Position numbers and translations under genes: made by a program. Of a stretch of DNA of 64,000 nt, positions 36,278 through 44,639 are shown piece by piece (positions within the stretch are counted from its first letter, which is position 1; each line of letters opens with the position of its first letter). The DNA is from Pseudomonas palleroniana. Its GTDB lineage: Bacteria; Pseudomonadota; Gammaproteobacteria; Pseudomonadales; Pseudomonadaceae. The notes under the pieces are model-generated. The model worked only from the letters and a program-made list of their open reading frames with translations, was not told where the DNA came from and ran no database searches. The stretch is from contig NZ_PYWX01000015.1 of assembly GCF_003031675.1 (NCBI RefSeq), positions 1 to 64,000 on the forward strand, read 5' to 3'.

Positions 36278-37555
36278 TTACAGCTCGGAGAAGCACTCTT
36301 CGATGATTGCCAAGCCTTTGTCCAACTGCTCGTCCGGCGAGGTCAGCGGCACCAGTACGCGCAACACGTTGCCGTAGGTACCGCAGGACAGCAGGATCAA
36401 GCCCTTGTCACGCGCCTTGGCCACCACGGAAGCCACAGCGGCGGCGTTCGGCTTGTGGCTGTCGCCATCTTCGAACAGCTCGACCGCAATCATCGCACCC
36501 AGAGCACGCACGTCGCCAATCACCGGGTACTTGGCTTGAATCGCCTTCAGGCCAGTCACCAGGCGCTCGCCCACGGCCTTGCAGCGGTCCAGCAGGTGCT
36601 CTTCTTCGAACACATCCATCACGGCCAGGGCCGCGGCGCAAGCGATCGGGCTACCGGCATAGGTGCCGCCCAGGCCACCTGGAGCGATGGCGTCCATGTA
36701 TTCGGCCTTGCCGCACACACCGGCCAGCGGGAAGCCGCCGGCGATGGATTTGGCGAAGGTGGTCAGGTCGGCAGCGACGCCCATCTGCTCCATGGCGAAG
36801 AAAGTGCCCGTACGGCCAGCACCGGTTTGCACTTCATCGGCGATCAGCAGGATGCCGTGCTTGTCGCACAGTTCGCGCAGGCGCTTCATGAAGGCTTTCG
36901 GCGCGACATAGAAGCCGCCCTCGCCCTGCACCGGCTCAATGATGATGGCCGCGATATCACGGGGCTCGGCGTCGTTCTTGAAGATGCGTTCGATGCTGGC
37001 GATCGAATCATCGATGCTCACACCGTGCAGCTCATTGGGGTACAACGCACGGAAGATGCCGCCTGGCATCAGGCCCATACCGGCCGAGTAAGGCACCACT
37101 TTGCCGGTCAGGCCCAGGGTCATCATGGTGCGGCCGTGGTAAGCGCCAGTGAACGCGATCACTCCGGCACGGCCGGTGGCAGCACGGGCGATTTTCACGG
37201 CGTTCTCGACGGCTTCGGAACCGGTGGTGACCAGCAGGGTTTTCTTGGCGAAATCACCTGGCACCTTGGCGTTCACCTTTTCGCACAGTTCTACGTAAGG
37301 TTCGTAGGCCAGAACCTGGAAGCAGGTGTGGGTCAGCTTGTTCAGTTGCTCGGTCACGGCCGCGATGATTTTCGGGTGCACGTGGCCGGTGTTCAGCACG
37401 GCGATACCGCCAGCGAAGTCGATAAACTCGCGACCTTCAACGTCGGTCACGCTGGCGTTCTTCGCGGATTCGGCGAAGATCGGGTGAATCTGGCCGACAC
37501 CGCGGGGTACAGCGGCTTCGCGGCGTTTCATCAGGGATGCGTTGGTCTTGCTCAT
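36278..37555 (-). CDS. gabT: 4-aminobutyrate aminotransferase
   Basis: 425-residue class-III PLP aminotransferase. Visible features are TGSEAVENAVKIAR, YHGRTMMTLGLTGK, IIEPVQGEGGFY, LLIADEVQTGAGRTG and the PLP Lys in FAKSIAGGFPL. It transfers the amino group of GABA to 2-oxoglutarate, yielding succinate semialdehyde for GabD. GAGGA precedes the ATG. It is downstream of gabD with a 179-base gap, so a separate promoter or processing site is possible. Confidence 0.96.
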   Translation of the reverse strand: MSKTNASLMKRREAAVPRGVGQIHPIFAESAKNASVTDVEGREFIDFAGGIAVLNTGHVHPKIIAAVTEQLNKLTHTCFQVLAYEPYVELCEKVNAKVPGDFAKKTLLVTTGSEAVENAVKIARAATGRAGVIAFTGAYHGRTMMTLGLTGKVVPYSAGMGLMPGGIFRALYPNELHGVSIDDSIASIERIFKNDAEPRDIAAIIIEPVQGEGGFYVAPKAFMKRLRELCDKHGILLIADEVQTGAGRTGTFFAMEQMGVAADLTTFAKSIAGGFPLAGVCGKAEYMDAIAPGGLGGTYAGSPIACAAALAVMDVFEEEHLLDRCKAVGERLVTGLKAIQAKYPVIGDVRALGAMIAVELFEDGDSHKPNAAAVASVVAKARDKGLILLSCGTYGNVLRVLVPLTSPDEQLDKGLAIIEECFSEL

Positions 37556-37734
37556 AAAGTCCTCATTCGCCACTCATCGGGTGGCGTGGTCCAAGGCATA
37601 CGTGGCGGGAGGCAACTACGGCAGCATGCGATGATCGACTGCCACAGCTTTCCCGGCCACTACGAATAACGGGGTGAAACACGCAAAGGGTCAGCGCTCT
37701 CGTGCCCTCTGCGTTTACCGCATGCTCCTGCCGG

Positions 37735-39177
37735 TCAGATGCCCAGGCAGAGGTATTTGATTTCCAGGTAATCCTCGATCCCGTACTTGGACCCTTCACG
37801 GCCCAGGCCCGACGCCTTGATGCCGCCGAACGGTGCCACTTCATTGGAGATCAACCCGGTGTTGACGCCCACCATGCCGTACTCCAGGGCCTCGGCCACA
37901 CGGAACACACGGCCCAGGTCGCGAGCATAGAAGTAGGAGGCCAGGCCGAACTCGGTGTCGTTGGACATGGCGATGACTTCGGCTTCGTCCTTGAAGCGGA
38001 ACAGCGGCGCCAGCGGGCCGAAGGTCTCTTCCTTGGCGACGGCGGCGTCTTTCGGCACATCGACCAGGATGGTCGGCTCGAAGAAGTTGCCTTCCATCAC
38101 CTTGCCACCGGCCAGCAGCTTGGCGCCTTTGCCGAGGGCATCGGCAATGTGCTCCTGGACCTTGGCCACGGCTTTTTCGTCAATCAGCGGACCGGTGGTG
38201 GTGCCCTCTTCGAGACCGTTGCCGATCTTGAGCTTGGTCACGGCCACCTTGAGTTTTTCCGCAAACGCGTCGTACACCGAATCCTGGATGTACAAGCGGT
38301 TGGCGCAGACGCAGGTCTGGCCGTTGTTGCGGTACTTGGAGATGATCGCGCCTTCGACGGCCTTATCCAGGTCGGCGTCGTCAAACACGATGAACGGCGC
38401 GTTGCCGCCCAGCTCCAGGGAGACTTTCTTGATGTCCTTGGCGCATTCGGCCATCAACTGGCGACCGATTTCGGTGGAGCCGGTGAAGGACAATTTACGC
38501 ACGATCGGGTTGCTGGTCAGCTCGCCGCCGATATCGCCGGCGCTGCCGGTCACCACGCTCAGCACGCCTTTGGGGATACCGGCACGGTGCGCCAGCTCAA
38601 CCAGGGCCAGGGCCGAGAACGGGGTTTGCGAAGCGGGCTTGATCACCATGGTGCAGCCGGCGGCCAGGGCCGGGCCGGCTTTACGGGTGATCATGGCGGC
38701 CGGGAAGTTCCACGGGGTGATCACAGCGGTCACGCCGATCGGCTGCTTGATCACGATCAGGCGCTTGTCGGGCTGGTGGCCGGGAATCACGTCACCGTAG
38801 ATGCGCTTGGCTTCTTCGGCGAACCACTCGATAAAGGATGCGGCGTAGGCGATTTCGCCCTTGGCTTCGGCCAGCGGCTTGCCTTGTTCGAGGGTCATCA
38901 GGCGGCCGAGGTCGTCCTGGTTTTCGATCAGCAGTTCGAACCAACGGCGCAGCTTGTTGGCGCGCTCCTTGGCCGTCAGCGCACGCCAGGCCGGCAGGGC
39001 CTTGTCGGCGGCTTCGATGGCGCGGCGGGTTTCCGCAGCGCCCATCTTCGGCACGGTGCCGAGGATTTCGCCCGTGGCCGGGTTGTTGACCTTGATGGTT
39101 TGACCGTTGTCCGCATCGACCCAAGCGCCATCGATAAAGGCTTGCTGGCGAAACAACTGGGTATCTTTGAGCTGCAT
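37735..39177 (-). CDS. gabD: NADP-dependent succinate-semialdehyde dehydrogenase
   Basis: 480-residue aldehyde dehydrogenase. Cofactor region: TPWNFPAAMITRK and FTGSTEIGRQ; catalytic Glu in LELGGNAPF; nucleophile Cys in NNGQTCVCANR. The adjacent second Cys is typical of redox-regulated GabD proteins. It oxidises succinate semialdehyde to succinate. GGAAAG lies before the ATG at 39177; the frame extends 10 codons upstream without a good start. Operon partner of gabT. Confidence 0.96.
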   Translation of the reverse strand: MQLKDTQLFRQQAFIDGAWVDADNGQTIKVNNPATGEILGTVPKMGAAETRRAIEAADKALPAWRALTAKERANKLRRWFELLIENQDDLGRLMTLEQGKPLAEAKGEIAYAASFIEWFAEEAKRIYGDVIPGHQPDKRLIVIKQPIGVTAVITPWNFPAAMITRKAGPALAAGCTMVIKPASQTPFSALALVELAHRAGIPKGVLSVVTGSAGDIGGELTSNPIVRKLSFTGSTEIGRQLMAECAKDIKKVSLELGGNAPFIVFDDADLDKAVEGAIISKYRNNGQTCVCANRLYIQDSVYDAFAEKLKVAVTKLKIGNGLEEGTTTGPLIDEKAVAKVQEHIADALGKGAKLLAGGKVMEGNFFEPTILVDVPKDAAVAKEETFGPLAPLFRFKDEAEVIAMSNDTEFGLASYFYARDLGRVFRVAEALEYGMVGVNTGLISNEVAPFGGIKASGLGREGSKYGIEDYLEIKYLCLGI

Positions 39178-39306
39178 GTCGGCTTTCCTTAACAGCACCG
39201 CGCGCACGCGGAGCGAATTAGAGTTGTTGAAAGGCGCCTTGTGGGCTGCCGTCAGGGAAATCAGCCCCAGCGCGCACGATGATCAGAAAGCGCACGGGAG
39301 ACAGAG

Positions 39307-39324
39307 CGTTTGAAATCTCAAACG
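39307..39324. promoter_or_regulatory. Inverted repeat upstream of gabD
   Basis: CGTTTGA-AATC-TCAAACG, perfect 7-base arms, about 130 bases before the gabD start. A second partial one (TTCGAAAAAAAGAACGAA) lies at 39362-39379. They may be operators of a gab regulator, which is not in this window. Confidence 0.35.
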
Positions 39325-39425
39325 AATCCTAGGATCAATGGGGGGGCAGGGCAATAGTCTGTTCGAAAAAAAGAACGAAAACCGCGCATTTGCCGCACCT
39401 TTCGGATCAAGCGTGCAAACGACAA

Positions 39426-39455
39426 CACCCCCGCCGCCTGTTGGGCGACGGGGGT
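39426..39455 (-). terminator. GC-rich hairpin after the last reb gene
   Basis: CACCCCCGTCGCCC-AACA-GGCGGCGGGGGTG on the minus strand, a long stem with one mismatch, 19 bases after the stop of the last RebB gene. The following T-run is weak, so it may act as a 3' stabiliser as well as a terminator. Confidence 0.6.
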
Positions 39456-39473
39456 GCCTGGGGCGGTTGTGAT

Positions 39474-39788
39474 TTAAGGCTGGAACGATTTGAGGATGGT
39501 CAACAGGCTGGTCAGGTTGTCGGCCACGCCGCCCTGGGCGACTTTCTCGGTGGCGGCAGCGCCTGCGGTGGTGTCGACGCTGTAGATCTGCATCACGCCC
39601 TGGTTGGTGGCGGCCTGGGCCAGGGTGTTTTGCTGCTGCTGGGCCGAGACCGAGTTCTGGAACAGGATCGCCGTGGCCTGGCCCATCGATTGGTAGATCG
39701 TGCTCATGGCCATCGCCGGTGCCTCGGCAACGACCTTGACGTTGGTCTGGGTAACGGCATCGGTGATTTGCGGGCTGACAGTACTCAT
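39474..39788 (-). CDS. RebB-family R-body structural protein (copy 1)
   Basis: 104 residues matching the RebB/killing-trait family (PF11747): ITDAVTQTNVKVVAEAPAMA at the N-terminus, then IYQSMGQATAILFQN and NTLAQAATNQGVMQIYSVDT. RebB-type proteins polymerise into R-bodies, coiled ribbons that extend on a pH change. AAAGGAG lies before the ATG. It differs from the neighbouring copy at about six positions over the shared 97 residues. Last gene of the cluster. Confidence 0.9.
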   Translation of the reverse strand: MSTVSPQITDAVTQTNVKVVAEAPAMAMSTIYQSMGQATAILFQNSVSAQQQQNTLAQAATNQGVMQIYSVDTTAGAAATEKVAQGGVADNLTSLLTILKSFQP

Positions 39789-39838
39789 GGGTGAAACTCC
39801 TTTGTTAAGAAAGAACAACATCCGTTATCGCTCAGTGC

Positions 39839-40153
39839 TTAAGACTGGAAAGACTTGAGCACGGTCAACAGGCTGGTGAGGTTATCCGACACGCCGCCCT
39901 GGGCGACTTTCTCGGTAGCCGCCGCACCCGCCGTGGTGTCGACGCTGTAGATCTGCATCACGCCCTGGTTGGTGGCAGCCTGGGCCAGGGTGTTTTGCTG
40001 CTGCTGCGCGGACACGGCGTTCTGGAACAGAATCGCCGTGGCCTGCGCCATCGATTGATAAATGGTGCTCATCGCCATCGCCGGCGACTCGGCCACGACC
40101 TTGACGTTGGTCTGGGTGACCGCGTCGGTAATTTGTTCGTTAACAAATGCCAT
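39839..40153 (-). CDS. RebB-family R-body structural protein (copy 2)
   Basis: 104-residue RebB-family protein, near-duplicate of the gene downstream of it (differences cluster as Ala/Ser, Gly/Ala and Ile/Val swaps). The first five residues (MAFVN) differ from the other copy. AAGGAAG precedes the ATG. Two closely similar RebB subunits are typical for R-body loci, where both are needed to form ribbons (known for Caedibacter RebA/RebB). Confidence 0.9.
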   Translation of the reverse strand: MAFVNEQITDAVTQTNVKVVAESPAMAMSTIYQSMAQATAILFQNAVSAQQQQNTLAQAATNQGVMQIYSVDTTAGAAATEKVAQGGVSDNLTSLLTVLKSFQS

Positions 40154-40235
40154 GATTAACTTCCTTATTGAGTACACGGTGCATTCCGTGTTCATGAATG
40201 AACGTTGCGCAACAGGCGCTGTGAAGTGTGCGGTT

Positions 40236-40568
40236 TCAGGAGCCGGCAGCCTTGGCCAGGGCGGCCTCGATCTGCGCGATCAACTTCTGGATCTCAGCGT
40301 TCACTTCACGCTTGAGCTGCGCCCGACCGGCGCTGTCCTCAGGCGTGCTGTTCAACGCTTGGCGTACCGCCTCTTCACTCTGCTCGGCGGCCTTGCGGAT
40401 CGCCTGTTCGTTGACTCTCGATTGCTCAAGTACTTGGGTAGCGCGCTTGAGGGTTTCGTCGACGATGGCTTGGGGCGTTCCGGCGAACATCTGCGGGTTG
40501 CGCAGCATCGCTTCCAGCCGTTGACGGTCATCGCTCGATAGCACTGAGGGGATGGATGGGTGGGCCAT
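40236..40568 (-). CDS. Small coiled-coil protein of the R-body cluster
   Basis: 110 residues, no family recognised. The N-terminal third (SSDDRQRLEAMLRNPQMFAG) is followed by a long charged helix with regular A, Q and E residues (about 40-105) that predicts a coiled coil. AAGGAG stands before the ATG. It lies between the peptidase-like gene and the RebB pair. A role as assembly factor or chaperone is a guess from position. Confidence 0.75.
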   Translation of the reverse strand: MAHPSIPSVLSSDDRQRLEAMLRNPQMFAGTPQAIVDETLKRATQVLEQSRVNEQAIRKAAEQSEEAVRQALNSTPEDSAGRAQLKREVNAEIQKLIAQIEAALAKAAGS

Positions 40569-40608
40569 GTCGATCTCCTTGGGCAATGTAGGGCTGGCGG
40601 GAGGCCCG

Positions 40609-41235
40609 CTAAAGCCGCACCTCCTGACCGTCTTCCCAGAAGCCCGCAAAGTAGAACCGCGGCGACGCATCACAGAACGTCGCAAGTTCCGCGGGCGTAA
40701 TCGCCGAAGGCCGCCGATTGAAAATGGCAGGCGGTGGTGGCACCAGGTTAGCCGCGTTGTAGAGGTTGCCCACCTCATAAGCGTTGGCCGCGAATTGTGA
40801 GCAAAAGGAACTGCTGCCAATGGCTACCGACTCATTGATTCGATCCTGCAGGGAAGTGTCGGACTCCCAAGCCTTGAACGCCGAAAGCATCGCGTTCCAC
40901 ATGCTGTAGCGACCGTCAATTTCGCCACCGAGCTTGTCGAAGTAGAACTGTTTGGCCGCTACCGCCGCCGCAAACCCCAGTTCAGTGTCACGGCAGGAAA
41001 ACACCATGGCGGTGCGAGGTGGTTTTTCCAGGCTCACGTCAGTCAAGGCCAAGCCACTGCCAACGCTTTCGATCACCATCGTCTTGCTCACCGCAATCGC
41101 CGGGTGAACCACATTCAGATACGTCGTGTCCTGGGAGAACACTTTGGCTTTGACCAACTGACCGGCCTTGATAAATGCCCGCGTCGTACTGTCGTCTTCT
41201 TGCTTCACCGAAAAAATAAGATCTCCAACGTCCAT
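40609..41235 (-). CDS. Permuted papain-like (NlpC/P60, YiiX-type) protein in the R-body cluster
   Basis: 208 residues. It opens with VGDLIFSV, the GD[IL]I start of circularly permuted NlpC/P60 proteins. It has a candidate catalytic His in NVVHPAIAV (residue 44) and a candidate Cys in SSFCSQFAANAYEV (residue 145), in the His-before-Cys order of YiiX/YebB and LRAT-like enzymes. Expected activity is a thiol peptidase, amidase or acyltransferase. No signal peptide. AGGAG precedes the ATG. The assignment is by motif order and is not proven. Confidence 0.7.
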   Translation of the reverse strand: MDVGDLIFSVKQEDDSTTRAFIKAGQLVKAKVFSQDTTYLNVVHPAIAVSKTMVIESVGSGLALTDVSLEKPPRTAMVFSCRDTELGFAAAVAAKQFYFDKLGGEIDGRYSMWNAMLSAFKAWESDTSLQDRINESVAIGSSSFCSQFAANAYEVGNLYNAANLVPPPPAIFNRRPSAITPAELATFCDASPRFYFAGFWEDGQEVRL

Positions 41236-41316
41236 GATGTCGCTCCTCACTCAAGAAAAGTTACTTTCAAGTTGCTGTTGCACCGTTCCAGCAGAACGCC
41301 GGAACGCTGTGCTCGG

Positions 41317-41889
41317 TCAGGCCGCCGGCGCTGCCCGGTTGGCCAAGGTGTCGGCGTACTTGGCGATGCTCTGGTCGATCTTGTCGATGGCCACGCTGGC
41401 GGCCTCCGCCTCCATCGCACCGGCTGCGGCAGCCACGGCGGCGGCCGCGCCCACCAGCAGGTCGGTGGCCAATGCGCCCAGGGCGTCTTCGGCGGCGGCC
41501 GGCAGGTTGTCCTTGACGATGTTCTCGGTCATTTGCTGCAACAGCACAGCCTGGGCCGCCAAGGCGATCTTGCTGACCCCATCGAAATAGCCCGCCGCCG
41601 ATTGCGCGACCAACCCCGCCGCCTGGCTGATCATCATGTCGGCCGGCACGGCGATCTGCGCCGGCGCATAGGCGAAATTCTGCGCATTGGTGAACTGCAC
41701 CGCCTGGACGATCTGGCTGTTGAGCGCGGCGGTGCTGTCAGATGAGGGCGTGCTCGCCTGGTTGAGCAAATGCTCGTTCATGCGCGCCATGATCGAGCGC
41801 GTGGGTGGCGCTGCCGGGGCGGACGCCGGAGGTTGCGCGGCGGATGTTTCAGGCGCCGGGCTGGGCTTCTTTTTGCTGAACCATGACAT
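41317..41889 (-). CDS. Divergent RebB-like protein with extended N- and C-termini
   Basis: 190 residues: basic/Pro-Ala-rich leader (1-35), a central segment (about 55-125) that follows the RebB layout (LNSQIVQAVQFTNAQNFAYA then AAGLVAQSAAGYFDGVSKIA and a Q-rich helix), and an Ala-rich helical C-terminus. RebB similarity is weaker than for its neighbours. It could be an R-body cap, minor subunit or assembly protein. Encoded directly after the short RebB gene. Confidence 0.65.
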   Translation of the reverse strand: MSWFSKKKPSPAPETSAAQPPASAPAAPPTRSIMARMNEHLLNQASTPSSDSTAALNSQIVQAVQFTNAQNFAYAPAQIAVPADMMISQAAGLVAQSAAGYFDGVSKIALAAQAVLLQQMTENIVKDNLPAAAEDALGALATDLLVGAAAAVAAAAGAMEAEAASVAIDKIDQSIAKYADTLANRAAPAA

Positions 41890-41907
41890 GGCAAGTCTCC
41901 CCAGGGT

Positions 41908-42135
41908 TTAACCCTTCTCGCCAATCTGCATGATCAACGCAACGGCCTTGGAGATCACCGCGTTGGAAATCTGGTTCATCGCCTGCTGGCTGTTGACGGC
42001 GTTCTGCAACGACAAGCCTGCCGCACTGCTAGCCACCTGATACAACGACGCAATGGCCTGCGCCGGCGCCTCCGCGACCACCTTGACGTTGGTTTGGGTC
42101 ACCGCGTCGGTGATCTGGCTATTGACCTCTGTCAT
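41908..42135 (-). CDS. Short RebB-family protein
   Basis: 75 residues starting MTEVNSQITDAVTQTNVKVV, identical in the RebB core to the two later copies (ITDAVTQTNVKVVAEAPA), but shorter: it ends after about 70 residues and lacks the IYSVDT...C-terminal half. AAGGAG precedes the ATG. First structural gene after the sigma-factor gene. Confidence 0.85.
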   Translation of the reverse strand: MTEVNSQITDAVTQTNVKVVAEAPAQAIASLYQVASSAAGLSLQNAVNSQQAMNQISNAVISKAVALIMQIGEKG

Positions 42136-42229
42136 ACATCTCTCCTTGATGGAATTCACCCGATCGGGTGGGGGTGGCGTGACGCGCTCCTAAACTAGAA
42201 CGCCTCACGCCGATGTCTGTGAACGGTAT

Positions 42230-42772
42230 TCAGCGCAAAGCGCTGCGCAGCAATTGCACCCGCTTGCGCACCAATGGCAGCTTGACCTGCAGTTCAGCGG
42301 CGATCTGGGGGTAAGGCAGGTCATCGACAAAGCGCATCTCGAACAACCGCTGCTGTGCGACAGGCAAGCGCGCCACATGCGCCGTCACTTGCTCCAGGCG
42401 CTCATAACGCTCCACCCACTCCAGCACCGAGGCGCAGGGGGCGGCGAGCGCGGCCAGGTGATCGTGCTCAAGATCGACCGAGTCATCGAACAGTTGCCCC
42501 TCACGCTTGCCACGCCGCAGGCTGTCGAGAAACACATGGTCGAGCACGAGAAACAGAAACCCCTGAGGGTCGCGAATACGCTCGGGCGAACGCCGAAAAA
42601 ACAGCAGGGCCTTGATCGCCGTTGCCGACAACCACTCCTGGCCCTGATCCCGGTTACCCTTGGCACGCCGCAGCGCACGCCGCTTCAACTCGCCCTGGAC
42701 GGCGCGCCAACTCGCTTCAAACAAGCGGTCATCCGCCACCCATTGATCCTTGAACGGAACAGTCATCCCCAT
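42230..42772 (-). CDS. ECF-type sigma factor of the R-body cluster
   Basis: 180 residues with a region-2-like segment (about 15-90, with DPQGFLFLVLDHVFLDSLRRG) and a region-4-like helix-turn-helix (LPVAQQRLFEMRFVDDLPYPQIAAELQVKLPLVRKRV). The HTH sequence is FecI-like. No anti-sigma gene is adjacent. AGGAG precedes the ATG at 42772. It lies 94 bases upstream of the first reb gene in the same direction. A FecI-type sigma factor is known to drive R-body expression in P. aeruginosa PA14 (from memory). Confidence 0.82.
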   Translation of the reverse strand: MGMTVPFKDQWVADDRLFEASWRAVQGELKRRALRRAKGNRDQGQEWLSATAIKALLFFRRSPERIRDPQGFLFLVLDHVFLDSLRRGKREGQLFDDSVDLEHDHLAALAAPCASVLEWVERYERLEQVTAHVARLPVAQQRLFEMRFVDDLPYPQIAAELQVKLPLVRKRVQLLRSALR

Positions 42773-42859
42773 CGCAAGCACTCCTGTGCATCCTTGATGA
42801 AGGGCCAGTGTGCGAGGCACAAACAGGCGCGCGCTGTTACCTGGGGAACACCGCGAGGG

Positions 42860-43555
42860 CTAATTCAAGGCAGATGCCTTGCGCCGCAAATGCTCCAGGT
42901 CGTTGATCACCATCCGCTCCAGGCTGCCGCTGATCAGGCCACTGCGGCGCCACAATTGCAGTTGCACATTGAGCTTGGGGCGACTGGTATTGAGCATGGC
43001 CGCCAACACCCCTTGGTTGGCGGGCAATGACACGCTGGGCATGGCCAGAGCCAGATCGATCTCACCCATATTGGCCAAAAGGAACCGCGCCAGCCGCGAC
43101 TCCAGCCGATGCAGGCAGACCAACTCGAGTAGTTCGATGGCATGCAGCAGGCGCACCATCATCAGCATCAACAGGCGCCGCAGAAACACCGGTTCCTCAA
43201 ACAGCGGGGCAAAATGTCGACGCCCCAGTTGCAGCAAGCGCGTCGGGCCGCCGGCAAAGGTCGAAGACTCACGACCATGGTCATTGATCAACGCCGTCTC
43301 GCCCACGACCTGCCCGGCGCCCATGCTGCCGATGATCTGCTCGCGCCCATCCGGCCCGTGAACCACCGAATAGATCCGGCCCTCCACCACCAACGCAATA
43401 AATTCGAGAGCGTCATCCTTGAAATAAAGCAGCTCACGATCAACCAGCGTGCGCTCCACCATATGGGTGGCGACGTAGCACAAGAGCGGCTCCGGCAGCC
43501 CACGGAATAAATCGGAGCGGGCGAGCAAGGTCAGTCTCAGCGGGAGATCGAGCAT
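42860..43555 (-). CDS. Crp/Fnr-like regulator of the R-body cluster
   Basis: 231 residues: cyclic-nucleotide-binding-like domain (about 12-130, with VEGRIYSVVHGPDGREQIIG and GQVVGETALIN), a long dimer helix with basic residues, and a C-terminal HTH (LPANQGVLAAMLNTSRPKLN). The phosphate-binding Arg-Ser pair of CRP is not obvious, so it may not bind cAMP. AAAGGAA precedes the ATG at 43555. Immediately upstream of the sigma-factor gene, same strand. Confidence 0.85.
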   Translation of the reverse strand: MLDLPLRLTLLARSDLFRGLPEPLLCYVATHMVERTLVDRELLYFKDDALEFIALVVEGRIYSVVHGPDGREQIIGSMGAGQVVGETALINDHGRESSTFAGGPTRLLQLGRRHFAPLFEEPVFLRRLLMLMMVRLLHAIELLELVCLHRLESRLARFLLANMGEIDLALAMPSVSLPANQGVLAAMLNTSRPKLNVQLQLWRRSGLISGSLERMVINDLEHLRRKASALN

Positions 43556-43784
43556 CACGGTTCCTTTGGAATGCATGCGTTCACCTGGCCAGGGGGGAGG
43601 GAATTGCGGCGCCACAGCGGTGCTGGAGCCACAAGAGCAAAGCAAACAAAGGGACGTACGGTAGGAGGAGTTGTGAAAGATAATGGCAAATAGCCGCTTT
43701 TGGCCCTGAGACTGCCTACGATCGCCAGTGAAAACACCGGCATGGACGCATCTGGCCGACATGGGTATGATGTCGCCCGCACAA

Positions 43785-43861
43785 GCATCCGTAGCTCAGC
43801 TGGATAGAGTACTGCCCTCCGAAGGCAGGGGTCGTGGGTTCGAATCCCGCCGGGTGCACCA
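43785..43861 (+). tRNA. tRNA-Arg (anticodon CCG)
   Basis: 77 bases including an encoded CCA end. The acceptor stem GCATCCG/CGGGTGC, D arm (GCTC...GAGT), anticodon stem CTGCC-CTCCGAA-GGCAG with anticodon CCG, and T arm (GTGGGTTCGAATCCCGC) are all seen. It reads CGG codons. A strong terminator follows at once. Confidence 0.95.
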
Positions 43862-43871
43862 GATATGCATG

Positions 43872-43906
43872 AAAAAGCCCCAGGTCGAAAGACCTGGGGC
43901 TTTTTT
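43872..43906 (+). terminator. Rho-independent terminator of tRNA-Arg
   Basis: AGCCCCAGGTC-GAAA-GACCTGGGGCT followed by six T, just downstream of the tRNA. The preceding A-run also makes it usable on the minus strand, for the convergent lysE-family gene. Confidence 0.92.
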
Positions 43907-43989
43907 GTGGGCGCTCAGCACGCCCATCGAAAATCCTGGAAGTGCGCCCCCACGTCCCTGAGTACTTCGTTCCACTGCATGACAAAGCC

Positions 43990-44613
43990 TCATCGACTGG
44001 CAATCAGTACAGGGATGGCGTTGTTCAGTGAAAACGCGACGAGGAAGACCGCCAGCCCGACGTCGATCTGCCGCGTGTACTTGAGGAACAGTGCCTTGAT
44101 CGGGCCTTGGCCAAACAGCAGCGCCACCAGTGAGTACCAGATGATTTCCAGGCTCGAACACAGCATGACGACCAGGACTTTATCCAGGTCCGAACGCGGT
44201 GAAGAGAGAAAGCCTGCATAGATACTGATCATGAAGGCGATGGTTTTCATATTGCTGATGTTGGTGATAACGCCCACCCGATAAGCCTTGGCAAAACGGG
44301 TCACCCCCGGCACCGGGCTGTCGGCGGTGCCGGTGTTTTTCGCCAGCACACTTTTGATGATGCTGTAGGCGATGTACAGCAGGTACGCCGAACCGCACAG
44401 CGTGGCCACTTTGGAAAACGCCGGATACCGATGCAGCAACGCCGCCAGGCCGAGCAGGGAAACGGTCGAGAAGAACACGCCGACGGTACAGATGCCCAAG
44501 GTTGCGCCGATGCCGGTGGAGACGGACCCCAGCGACGAAAACCGGCTGACGATGATGAAGTTGGGGCCGGGGCTGATCACCGCCAGGATGTAGATCAATG
44601 CCGCTGTAAACAT
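43990..44613 (-). CDS. LysE/RhtB-family amino-acid exporter
   Basis: 207-residue membrane exporter with about six helices and the family pattern [10 protein letters not shown] near the start, followed by [10 protein letters not shown] and [11 protein letters not shown]. The substrate (an amino acid or derivative) is unknown. AAGGAG precedes the ATG. Its upstream region holds remains of a siderophore-type monooxygenase gene. Confidence 0.9.
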   Translation of the reverse strand: MFTAALIYILAVISPGPNFIIVSRFSSLGSVSTGIGATLGICTVGVFFSTVSLLGLAALLHRYPAFSKVATLCGSAYLLYIAYSIIKSVLAKNTGTADSPVPGVTRFAKAYRVGVITNISNMKTIAFMISIYAGFLSSPRSDLDKVLVVMLCSSLEIIWYSLVALLFGQGPIKALFLKYTRQIDVGLAVFLVAFSLNNAIPVLIASR

Positions 44614-44639
44614 GAGAACTCCTTGTAAGCAGCAGCCGG

